A DNA stretch of 64,000 nucleotides from Bacillus sp. REN3 (GCF_017912555.1 NZ_JAERSD010000015.1:1-64000), one strand, 5' to 3'. Numbered from the stretch's first letter, positions 42,925 through 52,558 are shown. Made by a program: numbers and translations. Notes: generated by a model from the sequence alone, not told the origin.

Positions 42925-44058
42925 ATGAAATTGGGTAAGAGATTAATGAAAATTGGAACTGCAGCGTTGATCTTGTTGATTGCATTCAGCTCGCCGGCAT
43001 CTGCAGCACTACAGCCTGGAGGACCCTCCACGAACGGCAATACAAACATTAATAGTACGCTCACTTACAAAGAAGTTGCCAAAATCCTTGCAGACATCGA
43101 GAGAACGAGCAAAGGAAAGGTGGAAGTATCTACCCTTGATCAGTATGGTAAGTCGGAACAGGGCAGAAGCATTTATGTCGCAAAAGTTGGGACAGGCCCA
43201 AAAAAGATCTGGATTCAGGCTCAAATCCACGGAAATGAGAAACTGGTTACCGAAGCTGCGCTCCAGCTGCTAAAGACCTATGCGAACAGCGGAGAGAATG
43301 ACGTCGAGAGGGTTCTTGAAAAGGCGACACTCTATTTCATCCCAATGTACAACCCGGATGGCGCGGAGATGAACATCCGCCATACCAAACTGGCTGAAAG
43401 CGGAAAATTGATTGACTTGAACCGCGATTGGACAGCCGAAGGTTTTCAAGCTGTTGAGTCAGAAGTGGTCTATGCCTACTGGGCAGACGTGAACCCGGAT
43501 TTCGCCATCGACCTCCACCATCAGGGACTGAAGCAAGTCTATGGAACGAACGAATCCACTTCTTTTTCCCTTGGAATCTCACTTGCTCCAGATGGCCCGA
43601 CACTGCCTGGTACCGGTTATAATGAGATTACCAAGCAGATGATGGCATACGTCTATGATGAGTTGAAAGATTACGGCTATACACATATAGACCGTTACCA
43701 GGTCGGTGTTGATCGAGAAAAAGGAATTGGCTATGATATCGATATCAGGGGCGGGGTTGTTTCAGCGATGATGATGGGGCTGAATTACAACAACCACAAT
43801 CCTGAAAGGCATAGCCATCCGGCGGTATTCTTTGAAACAAAAGGGAATTCTTCCGATGGAAGCCTTGGCCAGAAATCAAACGGTTACCTGACAAAGCAGA
43901 ATTACCTCGCACTGAAGTCGCTGGTATACGGGTATGTAACCGGTGACGTGGAAAAGGTGAACCCTAATGACTGGTATAATATCCCGTATTATCCTCTTGC
44001 AGGGTATTTGACTGATTACGCAGGGACAGTACCAGTCGGATTGAATAGTGGATATTAA
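42925..44058 (+). CDS. Secreted M14-family zinc carboxypeptidase-like protein
   Basis: 377 aa. Signal peptide: basic start, LILLIAFSSPASAALQ, with cleavage likely after an AxA near residue 31. M14 zinc site: QIHGNEKLVTE (His and Glu) near 93, and DFAIDLHHQG (His) near 191. DLNRDW near 165 has the Arg for substrate binding, and FFETKGN near 308 supplies the catalytic Glu. It should cleave C-terminal residues of peptides outside the cell. It is monocistronic and flanked downstream by an IS3 fragment. Confidence 0.85.
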   Translation: MKLGKRLMKIGTAALILLIAFSSPASAALQPGGPSTNGNTNINSTLTYKEVAKILADIERTSKGKVEVSTLDQYGKSEQGRSIYVAKVGTGPKKIWIQAQIHGNEKLVTEAALQLLKTYANSGENDVERVLEKATLYFIPMYNPDGAEMNIRHTKLAESGKLIDLNRDWTAEGFQAVESEVVYAYWADVNPDFAIDLHHQGLKQVYGTNESTSFSLGISLAPDGPTLPGTGYNEITKQMMAYVYDELKDYGYTHIDRYQVGVDREKGIGYDIDIRGGVVSAMMMGLNYNNHNPERHSHPAVFFETKGNSSDGSLGQKSNGYLTKQNYLALKSLVYGYVTGDVEKVNPNDWYNIPYYPLAGYLTDYAGTVPVGLNSGY

Positions 44059-44084
44059 TATTTCGAGAGAATCTCATGGGCGCA

Positions 44085-44183
44085 CTGAACTGCTCCCCGT
44101 CAAGTAGGCAGTGGATATAATAAAAACAATCTAAGCGGCTTTTGTCCTGTATTCTAGGGGGCTAAAGCCGTTTAATCTTTTCT
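44085..44183 (-). mobile_element. Remnant of an IS3-family element (3' end of transposase and terminal repeat)
   Basis: On the minus strand 44182-44131 reads QKRLNGFSPLEYRTKAA then TAG, the usual C-terminus of IS3/IS150-group OrfB transposases. The end of the element (TGAACTGCTCCCCGTCAAG at 44085-44103) follows at a normal distance. Nothing of the rest remains, so it is a short relic. Confidence 0.65.
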
Positions 44184-44301
44184 GGAGGGGAGCATATCAC
44201 ACCTTGTGCTTCTTTGTGGTTCATTATTGGGAATAGTGATGAAACTGACAAAAAAAACTTAGAGATTCGAGCTGATTTTCCGACTATCATTCCAGCTTAA
44301 T

Positions 44302-44357
44302 TTGATATTCAACTTAATGGATGGTATATTCTTTCATATGGTTGACTAGTATACTAT
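44302..44357 (+). promoter_or_regulatory. Sigma-A promoter and operator of the marR-like gene
   Basis: TTGATA (44302-44307), 17-base spacer, TATATT (44325-44330). GTTGACTAGTATAC at 44341-44354 lies just after the expected start site and shares the GTTGACTA half-site with the operators before the epoxide hydrolase gene, so autorepression is likely. Confidence 0.55.
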
Positions 44358-44375
44358 ATGAATAGGAGCATACTT

Positions 44376-44813
44376 ATGGAAAAAGAAAGCGTCGCCAGAT
44401 GGATTTCAGTGCTGCATCGCCAATTTCAAATTTACCTGAACAGAGAGTTGAAGGATTACGATATTAACTCATCTGAATACATCTTTTTGGTTAATCTGTA
44501 TGTTAAAGATGGCATTTCCCAGGAGCAGCTGTCCGCCAATCTATTTATTAACAAAGCTGCTACAGCGCGCGCAATAGGACGGCTTGAAAAGCTTGGTTAT
44601 GTAAAAAGGACCCGAGATCCAAATGATAGCAGAGCGTATTTGGTCACATTGACAGATAAGGGATTAGAGATGCGCGATTTCATTAAAACCAAACTCAATT
44701 ATTGGACCCAAACGATTTCATACGGCTTCACGGAAGCAGAAGCGGATGACTTAGCCAAAAAGATCAAGAAGATGACTATGAATGCGCTGGATGAAATAAT
44801 GGGGAATGAATGA
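44376..44813 (+). CDS. MarR-family transcriptional regulator
   Basis: 145 aa. The winged helix is complete: GISQEQLSANLFINKAATAR, then AIGRLEKLGYVKRTRDPNDSRA with the DxRA wing, then LVTLTDKGLEM. MarR proteins are dimeric repressors released by small aromatic or lipophilic ligands. AGGAG lies 7 bases before the ATG at 44376, so this start is used and not the ATG at 44358. It is next to, and probably controls, the epoxide hydrolase gene. Confidence 0.88.
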   Translation: MEKESVARWISVLHRQFQIYLNRELKDYDINSSEYIFLVNLYVKDGISQEQLSANLFINKAATARAIGRLEKLGYVKRTRDPNDSRAYLVTLTDKGLEMRDFIKTKLNYWTQTISYGFTEAEADDLAKKIKKMTMNALDEIMGNE

Positions 44814-44873
44814 TCCATTCGGGTACTTACTGAAATGGGGTCGAATTTTGTTGTTAAAAACAGGCGGATAAAT

Positions 44874-44927
44874 AGTTGACTAATCAACTAAAAGGAGGTA
44901 TACTTCCGATTAAGTTGATAAGTCAAC
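44874..44927. promoter_or_regulatory. Two MarR-type operator palindromes before the epoxide hydrolase gene
   Basis: AGTTGACTAATCAACT (44874-44889) and GTTGATAAGTCAAC (44914-44927) are palindromes with the same GTTGA/TCAAC arms, and they match the half-site in the marR promoter. Their centres are about 39 bases apart, and both lie upstream of the ATG at 44951. Confidence 0.6.
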
Positions 44928-44950
44928 CAATATCGAAGGAGCCGAAAAAA

Positions 44951-46126
44951 ATGAATACGTCAAAACAAGAACTTATAGGTACCAACATGAGTGACAGTGA
45001 CACTTCGATCCGCCCCTTTCGCATCGCAATCCGCCAAAGTGACCTAGATGATTTGCAAGCTCGCCTTACGCAAACTCGCTGGCCCGACGAGCTGCCAGGA
45101 GCAGGTGCAAGCTATGGTATTCCGCTTGGTCAATTGAAGGAGTTAGTGGAGTACTGGTTTACTTCATATGACTGGCGCAAGCAGGAGGCTCGCCTGAATG
45201 AGTTTCCTCAATTCACCACAACGATTGACGGCACAAACATCCACTTCTTGCATGTCTGGTCGCCTGAGAAAGATGCGTTTCCGCTTATTCTTACACATGG
45301 CTGGCCAGGTTCTGTCGTAGAATTTCTGGATATCATCGGTCCATTAACCGACCCCCGGTCTTATGGCGCAGATCCCTGCAACGCTTTTAACGTGGTGATT
45401 CCATCGATTCCTGGCTTCGGCTTTTCCGGTCCTACACATGAGCCGGGGTGGAACGTAAACAGAATCGCCCATGCCTGGGTAGAGTTGATGAGGCGGTTAA
45501 GCTATGAAAAGTATGGAGCACAAGGTGGCGATTTTGGAGCTGCCATTTCCCGTACCTTAGGTGCGATTGCTCCCGAGCACGTTTGCGGTGTACATCTGAA
45601 CTACTTTTTCATGCCTAATGTACCAGACGATAAACTAAGTAATCTGTCTACAGAAGATAAAGACAGAATCGTACAGATGAAGCGTTACTTAGCATCTCCT
45701 GCTGGTTATATGGTGCTTCAGTCAACGAGGCCGCAAACACTCTCCTATGCACTTACTGACTCACCAGCCGGGCAACTTGCCTGGATCGCAGAGAAGTTCA
45801 TGGAATGGGCTGATCCGGCAACACCTGTTGGCATCGATCGTCTACTTACTAACGTAATGCTGTATTGGATCACAGGCACAGCTGGATCATCAGCTCGACT
45901 TTATTATGAGAGTGCCAATTTGAAGGGACGCCTTATGCATTGCCCAGTACCAATGGGGGTGGCAGTTCTTCCACACGATTTGGTTTTACCTGTACGTAGT
46001 CTCGCTGAGAAGGAGTACGATATCGTGCACTGGACAGAGTTTGAACTAGGTGGACACTTCGCAGCAATGGAAGTGCCTGACTTATTAACGGAAGATTTAC
46101 GAGCGTTTTTCCGCCGATTCCGCTAA
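44951..46126 (+). CDS. Epoxide hydrolase (alpha/beta hydrolase with EHN domain)
   Basis: 391 aa. The N-terminal EHN domain is at residues about 15-125 ([20 protein letters not shown], then [13 protein letters not shown]). The alpha/beta hydrolase core has the oxyanion HGWPGS near 117, nucleophile Asp in QGGDFGA near 196, and the catalytic His in [11 protein letters not shown] near 370. It hydrolyses an epoxide to a diol, typically for detoxification. ATG at 44951 has AAGGAG 9 bases upstream; the longer frame from 44876 crosses the operators. Regulated by the MarR neighbour, inferred from shared operators. Confidence 0.85.
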   Translation: MNTSKQELIGTNMSDSDTSIRPFRIAIRQSDLDDLQARLTQTRWPDELPGAGASYGIPLGQLKELVEYWFTSYDWRKQEARLNEFPQFTTTIDGTNIHFLHVWSPEKDAFPLILTHGWPGSVVEFLDIIGPLTDPRSYGADPCNAFNVVIPSIPGFGFSGPTHEPGWNVNRIAHAWVELMRRLSYEKYGAQGGDFGAAISRTLGAIAPEHVCGVHLNYFFMPNVPDDKLSNLSTEDKDRIVQMKRYLASPAGYMVLQSTRPQTLSYALTDSPAGQLAWIAEKFMEWADPATPVGIDRLLTNVMLYWITGTAGSSARLYYESANLKGRLMHCPVPMGVAVLPHDLVLPVRSLAEKEYDIVHWTEFELGGHFAAMEVPDLLTEDLRAFFRRFR

Positions 46127-46223
46127 AAAACATTCATTATGTATTTCAAATGGTAGCTGCCGCAGCCCGCAATGGTCCTTTATTCGACTGGATTATATAC
46201 ACTCGCAAGCAACGTTCCTAATT

Positions 46224-46266
46224 AGCCCACTTCCTCAATCTATTGCTGAGAGAATGGGCTTTTTTG
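46224..46266 (+). terminator. Intrinsic terminator after the epoxide hydrolase
   Basis: AGCCCA (46224-46229) pairs with TGGGCT (46255-46260), with further pairing between TTCCTCA and TGAGAGAA inside, followed by TTTTTT. Confidence 0.65.
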
Positions 46267-46378
46267 AAAATCCAGAGAGGGCTGTTCCAGAAAAGCCGCC
46301 AATCCTTGCTAATAAAGATTGCAGGCAGTTTAAAATAAAACTGTCTAAATGGTTTTAATTTCTTTTTAACTCGCAAAG

Positions 46379-46657
46379 GAACTGTTAAAACAAGGGAAGC
46401 ACGAGCTCGCTATTGGATGAACCAACAACCGGATTGCATGCGGATGCGTCAACTGAATATTAAAATTGTTGAATGTACTCGTGGACGCTGGTAATACCGT
46501 GATGATGGTGGAGCACAGCAGAAAAATGATCAGAGCGGCTGACTGGATTATCGATTTAAGCTTCGAAGGCGGAGAGGCAGGCGGTCAAGTCATTGCCGAA
46601 AGAACGCCGGATTCGATTGCAAAGAATACTGATTCACATACAGGCAAGTATTTATAA
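46379..46657 (+). pseudogene. Remnant of a UvrA-like ABC ATPase (C-terminal end)
   Basis: Three frames together spell the UvrA end: KELLKQGKHEL (46376-46408), LLDEPTTGLHADAS (46410-46451), then LVDAGNTVMMVEHSRKMIRA and ADWIIDLSFEGGEAGGQVIA (46481-46600) with a final SHTGKYL. At least two frameshifts and a stop separate them, and the first roughly 85 percent of the gene is absent. This resembles the UvrA paralogues linked to DNA repair or drug resistance. A terminator follows. Confidence 0.75.
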
Positions 46658-46671
46658 AGGGAGAAATATAG

Positions 46672-46700
46672 ACTGGATCCACTTATGGTTCCAGTTTTTT
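46672..46700 (+). terminator. Terminator after the UvrA-like remnant
   Basis: ACTGGATCC (46672-46680) and GGTTCCAGT (46687-46695), one mismatch, followed by TTTTT. Confidence 0.75.
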
Positions 46701-46905
46701 GCCAGAAGGCCGATGGTATCCCCTTCAAGATGGATACAAGCAAAAAATGATACGGTTTATTGAAGTATGAAAAGTATTTTTTCTATGATATAAGGAAAGT
46801 TTCGAGATTGAAAATGTCTAAATTTAGAATTGTGTTAACACTTATATAGGAAATTATTGGTATAATGAAATGGTAAAATTAAATGGGATGGAAGGGGATT
46901 ATTTT

Positions 46906-47423
46906 TTGAAGGAAAGCATTCATAATTATGGTGATTTGCTGCAAATGTTGGATCAATTATTAAAGGAACAAGCTCACTTTAATTGGAATAATTTCTATTC
47001 TGATCGAAAAAGGGAAATCCCTTTTTTCGTTAATCAGCCTGATGAAAATTTAGTTGAGTATTTCGAGAAAAATATATTTAAATCAGGTAAGGTTCTTGAA
47101 TTAGGATGTGGTCCAGGAAGAAACGCTATTTATTTTACGGAAAATGGCTGTAGAGTTGATGCGGTTGATCTATCAGAAGAAGCTTTAGAATGGAGAAAAG
47201 AACGGGCAAATGATAGGGATTTATCTATAAATTTCATTAAGGAAATATTTTTGACTTAAATATCTAAGAGAACAGCTATGATATCGTATATGACTCTGGA
47301 TGCTTTCATCATATTGCACCTCACCGTAGAATGAGCTATAAAAATTTAGTGAAAAAGGCACTAAAGAAAAACGGTTTTTTAAGGAGAACGAGAGGAAATA
47401 GTTTAAGTCTTTGTACCGAATAA
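46906..47423 (+). pseudogene. Frameshifted SAM-dependent methyltransferase
   Basis: Motif I VLELGCGPGRNAIYFTENG and motif II VDAVDLSEEALEW are intact in the first frame, which stops at 47259. The following sequence continues the methyltransferase in another frame: YDIVYDSGCFHHIAPHRRMS near 47278-47337, then VKKALKKNGF. Two extra bases near 47250 explain the shift. The tail after 47380 no longer looks like the family. TTG at 46906 with AAGGGG upstream is the likely original start, though the frame is open from an ATG at 46870. Confidence 0.7.
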
Positions 47424-47560
47424 GCTATATAACTTTGCTTTAGGAAATGTACTTAGAACAAACATTAGGATAATCTATAGTGAGGCTATAAGGTTTCGTC
47501 TTACATAGTATTCTAAAACCAGTATAATCTGGATATATGTTCTTATTAAAGGAGATATCA

Positions 47561-49363
47561 GTGGATAATAATAAATATAGGGTTAAGTGGGATCTTGAAA
47601 GATTGTATTCAGGCGGCAGTGATTCGAAGCAATTTAGATTACTTCTGGAAATGGTAGAAATAATGATACATAAATTTGAAGATGAAATCAAAAAGATGTC
47701 TTTAGCACTAATTACATTGGATATTGCAAACATCAAAAGGATGCTTGATGAAGCCACTAAAATTAGGGCCAACCTTTCAGAAGCTAGTTCATTTATTTCT
47801 TGTCTTCTTGCAATCAATCCAAAGGCCTCTAATGCTTCTGCATTGCAGGGGAATCTATCTAAGTTCGTTTCCCGTTTTGAATCCATTATGAAGAGGATTC
47901 ATAAAATGCTTGCTGATATTAACGACGATAGATGGGGACATTTGCTGACTAGTAAAGAATTAATGCAGTTTGAATTCATATTGAAAGAATGGCGGGAACA
48001 GGGTAAATATTATCTATCGGAAAAAGAAGAAGATATCATATCTGATTTGATGGCTGATGGATACCATGCTTGGGGCAGCCTCTATTGTTCCTTTATCAAT
48101 AGTCTTAGAGTACATATTGAAATTGATGGGGAAACGAAAGAACTGTCCTTTGGCCAGGCATTTAATTTACGTTCCCATTCCGATCCCAGAATCCGTCAAG
48201 CCTCTCATGCCGCACTTGAAAAAGAATGGAATAAAAACCAGGATGTTTTTGCGAAAATCCTAAACCATACTGCTGGATATCGATTGCAAATATACAAGAA
48301 GCGGGGAATCACCAACATATTGGACGATCCTTTGAGAAAAAACCGAATGAACGAGGAAAGCTTGCACAGGATGTGGTCTGTGGTTGAAAAATTTAAACAA
48401 CCATTTGTCACGTATCTAAATATTAAGGCGAAATTGATGGGCAATAAAGAAATGCATTCCTATGACTTCTGGGCACCAGTCCTGAAAACCTCGAAGAAGA
48501 TTCCGTATGATAAGGCAGTGGATTTTATTCTGGAGCATTTAAGCCAATTTGGAACTGAACTAGAAGATTTTGCGCGTCAAGCTATTCATCAAGATTGGGT
48601 AGACTCGGCAGACACACCGAATAAATCAGCAGCGGCTTTCTGTGCAAGATTCCCGCTCTCTGGAGAATCCAGAATATGTTTGAACTATGGTGAAAGAATT
48701 ACCGACGTCCTAACGTTGGCACATGAACTAGGCCATGCTTTTCATAACCATGCACTCCAGAAGCTGAATCCCCTGAACACATTTTATCCTCTAAGCATTG
48801 CTGAAACTGCTTCTATATTTTTTGAGATGGTTATTTTGGATGCTGCGCTTGAAGGAGCCAAGTCAGATGAAGAGAAATTATTCTTGTTAGACGAACGGTT
48901 AAAGCGGAGTGTAATGAATTTCATGAACATCCATTCAAGATTTTTATTTGAGAAAAGATTTTATGAGGAACGGAAGGAAGGATTTATTCCATCTATTCGC
49001 TTAACTCAAATAATGAAAGAGGCAATAGATGAGGCTTATGCCAGAGCTTTTCATAGTGCATCAGCGTATTCATGGGTGTGGACACCGCATTTTTATATTA
49101 CAGGCTCACCATTCTATAACTTCCAGTATACATTCGGATATTTATTTTCTTTAAGCATTTATGAAGAAGCAAAGAAACATGGTCTTGGGTATGAAAAGGT
49201 ATATATGAATTTGCTCCGTGATTCCGGGACTATGTCGATAGAAGATCTGGTAAAAAGGCATTTAGGTAAAGATATTACCTCTGAAGAATTTTGGGAAGAA
49301 GGCATCAAACTTTGCATAAGGGATGTGGAGGATTTTAATTGCCTGGCTTCAAAATATTTATAG
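47561..49363 (+). CDS. M3-family oligoendopeptidase F-like metallopeptidase
   Basis: 600 aa. The zinc motif TLAHELGHAFHNHAL (HExxH) is near residue 387, with the downstream SIAETASIFFE supplying the third ligand Glu. The N-terminal helical PepF region starts at YRVKWDLERLYSGG. It is cytoplasmic, without a signal peptide, and cleaves short peptides. GTG at 47561 has AAAGGAG six bases upstream; the ATG at 47537 is before that site. The DNA is more AT-rich than the blocks left of 44 kb. Confidence 0.88.
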   Translation: MDNNKYRVKWDLERLYSGGSDSKQFRLLLEMVEIMIHKFEDEIKKMSLALITLDIANIKRMLDEATKIRANLSEASSFISCLLAINPKASNASALQGNLSKFVSRFESIMKRIHKMLADINDDRWGHLLTSKELMQFEFILKEWREQGKYYLSEKEEDIISDLMADGYHAWGSLYCSFINSLRVHIEIDGETKELSFGQAFNLRSHSDPRIRQASHAALEKEWNKNQDVFAKILNHTAGYRLQIYKKRGITNILDDPLRKNRMNEESLHRMWSVVEKFKQPFVTYLNIKAKLMGNKEMHSYDFWAPVLKTSKKIPYDKAVDFILEHLSQFGTELEDFARQAIHQDWVDSADTPNKSAAAFCARFPLSGESRICLNYGERITDVLTLAHELGHAFHNHALQKLNPLNTFYPLSIAETASIFFEMVILDAALEGAKSDEEKLFLLDERLKRSVMNFMNIHSRFLFEKRFYEERKEGFIPSIRLTQIMKEAIDEAYARAFHSASAYSWVWTPHFYITGSPFYNFQYTFGYLFSLSIYEEAKKHGLGYEKVYMNLLRDSGTMSIEDLVKRHLGKDITSEEFWEEGIKLCIRDVEDFNCLASKYL

Positions 49364-49420
49364 ATTGAATTATGTGATTGTTGCCTTTTAATATAATGAA
49401 TACCATTGTGAGGTCGAAAA

Positions 49421-49944
49421 ATGAAAAAAGCATTGCTTATTATAGATGTCCAAAATGGAATGTTCCAGGAGGGAGATATTGTATACAAAGGGAAAGAGTT
49501 GCTGCAAAATTTACATGAGTTGATCGTAAAAGCACGCTACTCAGAGGTTCCGATTTTTTATATTCAGCATAATGCATCGCCTGGTAATCCTCTAGAGTAT
49601 GGTACAAAGGGATGGGAGATACACCCTGACATTACTCCAAACAGTCAAGACGTGTTTATACAAAAGACTACTCCCGATTCTTTTTATAAAACGTCTTAGA
49701 GGCTGAACTGAAAGAACAAGGAGTGAAGCATTTAGTTATAGCGGGAAATCAAACAGAAGTATGCGTTGACACCACTTGCAGAAGAGCTTTTAGTATGGAA
49801 TATATAGTTACTCTTGCGTCAGATGCACACAGCACCTGGAATTCACAGGATATTACTGCCCAACAAATTATCAATCATCACAATGGGGTGTTGCGTTGGT
49901 TTGCGGATGTTTATCCGTGTAAAGAAATTTCTTTCTTAGCTTAA
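49421..49944 (+). pseudogene. Isochorismatase-like cysteine hydrolase, one frameshift
   Basis: First frame (49421-49699): LLIIDVQNGMFQEGDIVYKG with the catalytic Asp, ending DSFYKTS then TAG. Second frame: LEAELKEQGVKHLVIAGNQTEVCVD, carrying the active-site Cys, to 49944. Loss of a single T near 49697 joins them exactly, so the break is recent or a sequencing error. If real, the product lacks the Cys nucleophile and is inactive. Confidence 0.8.
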
Positions 49945-49982
49945 AGACTACAAAAGCAAGGTGATTCCGCGGAGGAATATTA

Positions 49983-50180
49983 TTGGATGATGTAACTCAA
50001 ATCAAAGAAGCATTGTTCAAGAAAGCCACAATCTTTTAAACAGGTGGATTCAGGCCAACAGAGAAGTTGGGTGAAAGTCGGATTGGGAAGGTTTTATGGT
50101 GAAAAGAGGGAGAAAATCCACCAGCAAAGCATGACCCGATTTGTACATTGTTTTTAAGTCAATTACAATATGTTTCTTAA
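49983..50180 (+). pseudogene. Remnant with two in-frame stops, DUF1963/YwqG-like
   Basis: One frame from a TTG at 49983 reads DVTQIKEALFKKATIF, stop, TGGFRPTEKLGESRIGKVLW, stop, then KEGENPPAKHDPICTLFLSQ before a final stop. TGGFRPT, the GKV and the short proline-rich part resemble the first half of DUF1963 proteins. GGAGGA precedes it. The family call is from memory of a short pattern. Confidence 0.35.
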
Positions 50181-50330
50181 GATTGTCTACTTTAAGCAAC
50201 ACATATATTCACAAACAGCGCAGGGAGCAGCCTATAACTTGTTAGGTTTATTAGGAGAATAATTCTAATAACAAATAACAGCCTAATTAACTTTTATTTC
50301 AACAGCCAATTGCCAATATAAATAAAAGTA

Positions 50331-50354
50331 AAAACGCTCAGAGCGTTTTTTTTT
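50331..50354. terminator. Small terminator, A-run and T-run on both sides
   Basis: AACGCT (50333-50338) and AGCGTT (50342-50347) followed by nine T. It lies downstream of pspC on the minus strand and downstream of the decayed plus-strand genes. Confidence 0.6.
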
Positions 50355-50391
50355 GTAGTATTTTTTGCGCAATTGAACTAAAGCACCCCGC

Positions 50392-50580
50392 TCAATATAA
50401 TGAGGGTGGACTATCTGCCATCGTATTAGCAAGAATTAAATATATTAGTATATTAGCGCCAGGTAATAAAATAAATATTAGTCTTACCGCCAAAGAAGAA
50501 ATACCGAAATACTCAGCAATACCTCCACAAACCCCACTTATAGACCGATCTGTTGAAGACTTTTTTAACTTATTTTTCAA
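50392..50580 (-). CDS. PspC-domain membrane protein
   Basis: 62 aa. The PspC core is STDRSISGVCGGIAEYFGIS, then two hydrophobic stretches (LAVRLIFILLPGANILIYLI). This small form is common in Bacillaceae; E. coli PspC senses membrane stress with PspA, while the role of the single-domain forms is unclear. TTG start at 50580 with GAGGGT upstream. Confidence 0.85.
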   Translation of the reverse strand: MKNKLKKSSTDRSISGVCGGIAEYFGISSLAVRLIFILLPGANILIYLILANTMADSPPSLY

Positions 50581-51121
50581 TTTAAATACCCTCTAACTTG
50601 AATGAATTTTTCCCTAAATATAAACAGTACTCTATTTAAACATTAATGCTCCGCTAGAATAAGTTCCAGGACCACATCTGCAACCCTTTGTTCAATTCCT
50701 TATAAGACTATAAATTCCCTTGATATCATGCTCTTTCGCTTAAGCCAACTCAGTTTTTCCTTCATTGTCTGCCATATAAACGTTTGATCAGCTTTTAATC
50801 AGGATTTAAACTATATCGTTATGATGATAACAACAAAGGATAATCAATGCAGTGCAATCATTACTACTTTTTATATCAATATTAGCATTAATTTCAACTA
50901 AAGCTTCAACTTTCTTAACCTTTTTCTCATTTGTAATCCTCTAGCTTCTTTTGTGGAAGAAGAAAGAAAGTCTCATCAAGGAAAAATAAAAACCATCGTG
51001 AATTAATTATCTATGATTTCAAGGAAAGCATTATAAAAGGGGAGTCGCCGATGTCATAGAAGGAATGTTTTTCAGAATCGTGCTGAGTGAATTAAACTTC
51101 TTTGGATTCACCTCCTAAAGT
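50581..51121. other. Intergenic region, no feature recognised
   Basis: About 540 bases of AT-rich DNA with stops in all frames. I see no gene, repeat or RNA in it beyond the pspC upstream region. Confidence 0.5.
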
Positions 51122-51153
51122 ACAAAGAAAACGCCACGCAACAGCATGGCGTT
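51122..51153 (-). terminator. Terminator of the M28 peptidase gene
   Basis: AACGCCACGC (51130-51139) and GCATGGCGTT (51144-51153), one mismatched pair. On the minus strand TTTTCTTTG follows. It lies 17 bases after the stop of the gene. Confidence 0.8.
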
Positions 51154-51169
51154 CCTCCCCACAAAATAT

Positions 51170-52558
51170 TTATTGATTCGAAGCAGGCACGTCTTTCCTG
51201 ACGACGTCGAATAATCCTGCACCGATGACATCGAGTGCGGACTTCATTCTTTCAGGTGAGATGTTGTCTTCGATTGTGTCCTGCGGTGTATGGTAGACTT
51301 TCTCGATATGGTAGACAAGCGGATCCCAGCTGTCGATGCCCATCCAGATGAATAGGGCAGCTGGAATGCCGGCATTATGGAATGGAACATGGTCACTTGA
51401 ACCAAATGTACCTGGCAGGATATCAGAATTTCCAAGTCGCGCTCCGGCCGCCATTGTGGAATCAGTGACAATGTTCGTCGAGCCATTTGGAGTCATCGCA
51501 TACAGATTCTTCGCAGGTGCGTAGTTTGTGGCAACCATATCCGGAACGAAGACAGCTTCGATCTTTTCACGCTGTTCCTGGGATAGTTGGTCTACATAAT
51601 ATCTTGCGCCGAGCAGGCCGCGCTCTTCGGAACCAAAGGCAATGAATTTCATTTCTTTATCCGTATTGTAACCCTTATATACACGTGCAAGTTCAAGCAT
51701 CAAACCTACGCCTGATGCATTGTCGTTTGCACCAGGGGCACCGACGACGCTGTCATGGTGTGCGCCCAGAATGACTTGTTTTGTATCTTTGTTTTTCTCT
51801 TTTGGAGCCTTTGTAGCGATGACATTCACCGACTTAAGATTGGAGAAGTGCTCTGCTGTCAGGCTGATTTTTACCGGTCCCTCTGCCATTTGCTCTTTCA
51901 GCCATTCCCCCTGGATGAAAGCTGATCCAAAGACTGGAATTTCAACTGGCTCCGCTAAATTCGGGTTGAATGTCTGCCCGTAATTTCCACGGCTTCCGAC
52001 AAGACTTTGGAGGATTACACCTGAAGCACCGGCTTTAACGGCATTATCAACTTGAGTACGATAGCCGGCAAGTGAGGATTCCCTCGGCATAACCACAATC
52101 TTTCCTGCCGTATCAGCCGGGAAATCAGCGAGATTGGCTCCACCGTCTACAAAAATAACTTCCCCGCTGACAGCTTCCTTGCTGATCTTCCCTTTTGGCG
52201 CTGCAGCCATTTGCCATGAAGTACCGTCTGCAAAGGCAACGTCCGCTATGTACTGGTCAGCTACCGGGAAGTATTGAAATTCCACTTCATAACCATAGCC
52301 CTTCAGAACATTGGCAATGTACTCAGCTGACTCCTTTTCCGCTTCCAGCCCGCCAGGACGTGGACCAATTTCTTCTGATAAGTAGCGGACATGCTCGATT
52401 GCCCGAGCTGCATCTACTCTGGCAACTACTTTCTGGTCCTGTGAATACTCCGATTTGTTGCTGCTGATGTCAGTCGCAGCAAATCCTACCGGTCCGAATG
52501 CCATCGATAATGCTAGAAGCGAAGCCGCTACTTTTAACCCTTTTCTCCGAAAAACCAT
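51170..52558 (-). CDS. Secreted M28-family aminopeptidase with PA domain (YwaD-like)
   Basis: 462 aa. Signal peptide: FRRKGLKVAASLLALSMAFG, cleavage near residue 28. A protease-associated domain lies at about 130-220. The two-zinc site is LGAHHDSVVGAPGANDNASG near 266, GSEERGLLGARYYV near 309 and HVPFHNAGIPAALF near 391. It should release N-terminal residues from extracellular peptides, complementing the large subtilase encoded next door on the other strand. ATG at 52558 has GGGAGGG six bases upstream, a better spacing than the ATG at 52573. Confidence 0.9.
   Translation of the reverse strand: MVFRRKGLKVAASLLALSMAFGPVGFAATDISSNKSEYSQDQKVVARVDAARAIEHVRYLSEEIGPRPGGLEAEKESAEYIANVLKGYGYEVEFQYFPVADQYIADVAFADGTSWQMAAAPKGKISKEAVSGEVIFVDGGANLADFPADTAGKIVVMPRESSLAGYRTQVDNAVKAGASGVILQSLVGSRGNYGQTFNPNLAEPVEIPVFGSAFIQGEWLKEQMAEGPVKISLTAEHFSNLKSVNVIATKAPKEKNKDTKQVILGAHHDSVVGAPGANDNASGVGLMLELARVYKGYNTDKEMKFIAFGSEERGLLGARYYVDQLSQEQREKIEAVFVPDMVATNYAPAKNLYAMTPNGSTNIVTDSTMAAGARLGNSDILPGTFGSSDHVPFHNAGIPAALFIWMGIDSWDPLVYHIEKVYHTPQDTIEDNISPERMKSALDVIGAGLFDVVRKDVPASNQ

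Noticed and set aside
46141-46378. Possible coding remnant between the epoxide hydrolase and the UvrA-like fragment (AAARNGPLFDWIIYTRKQRS)
   Set aside because: Short, no family recognised, and interrupted by a terminator; not enough to call a pseudogene.
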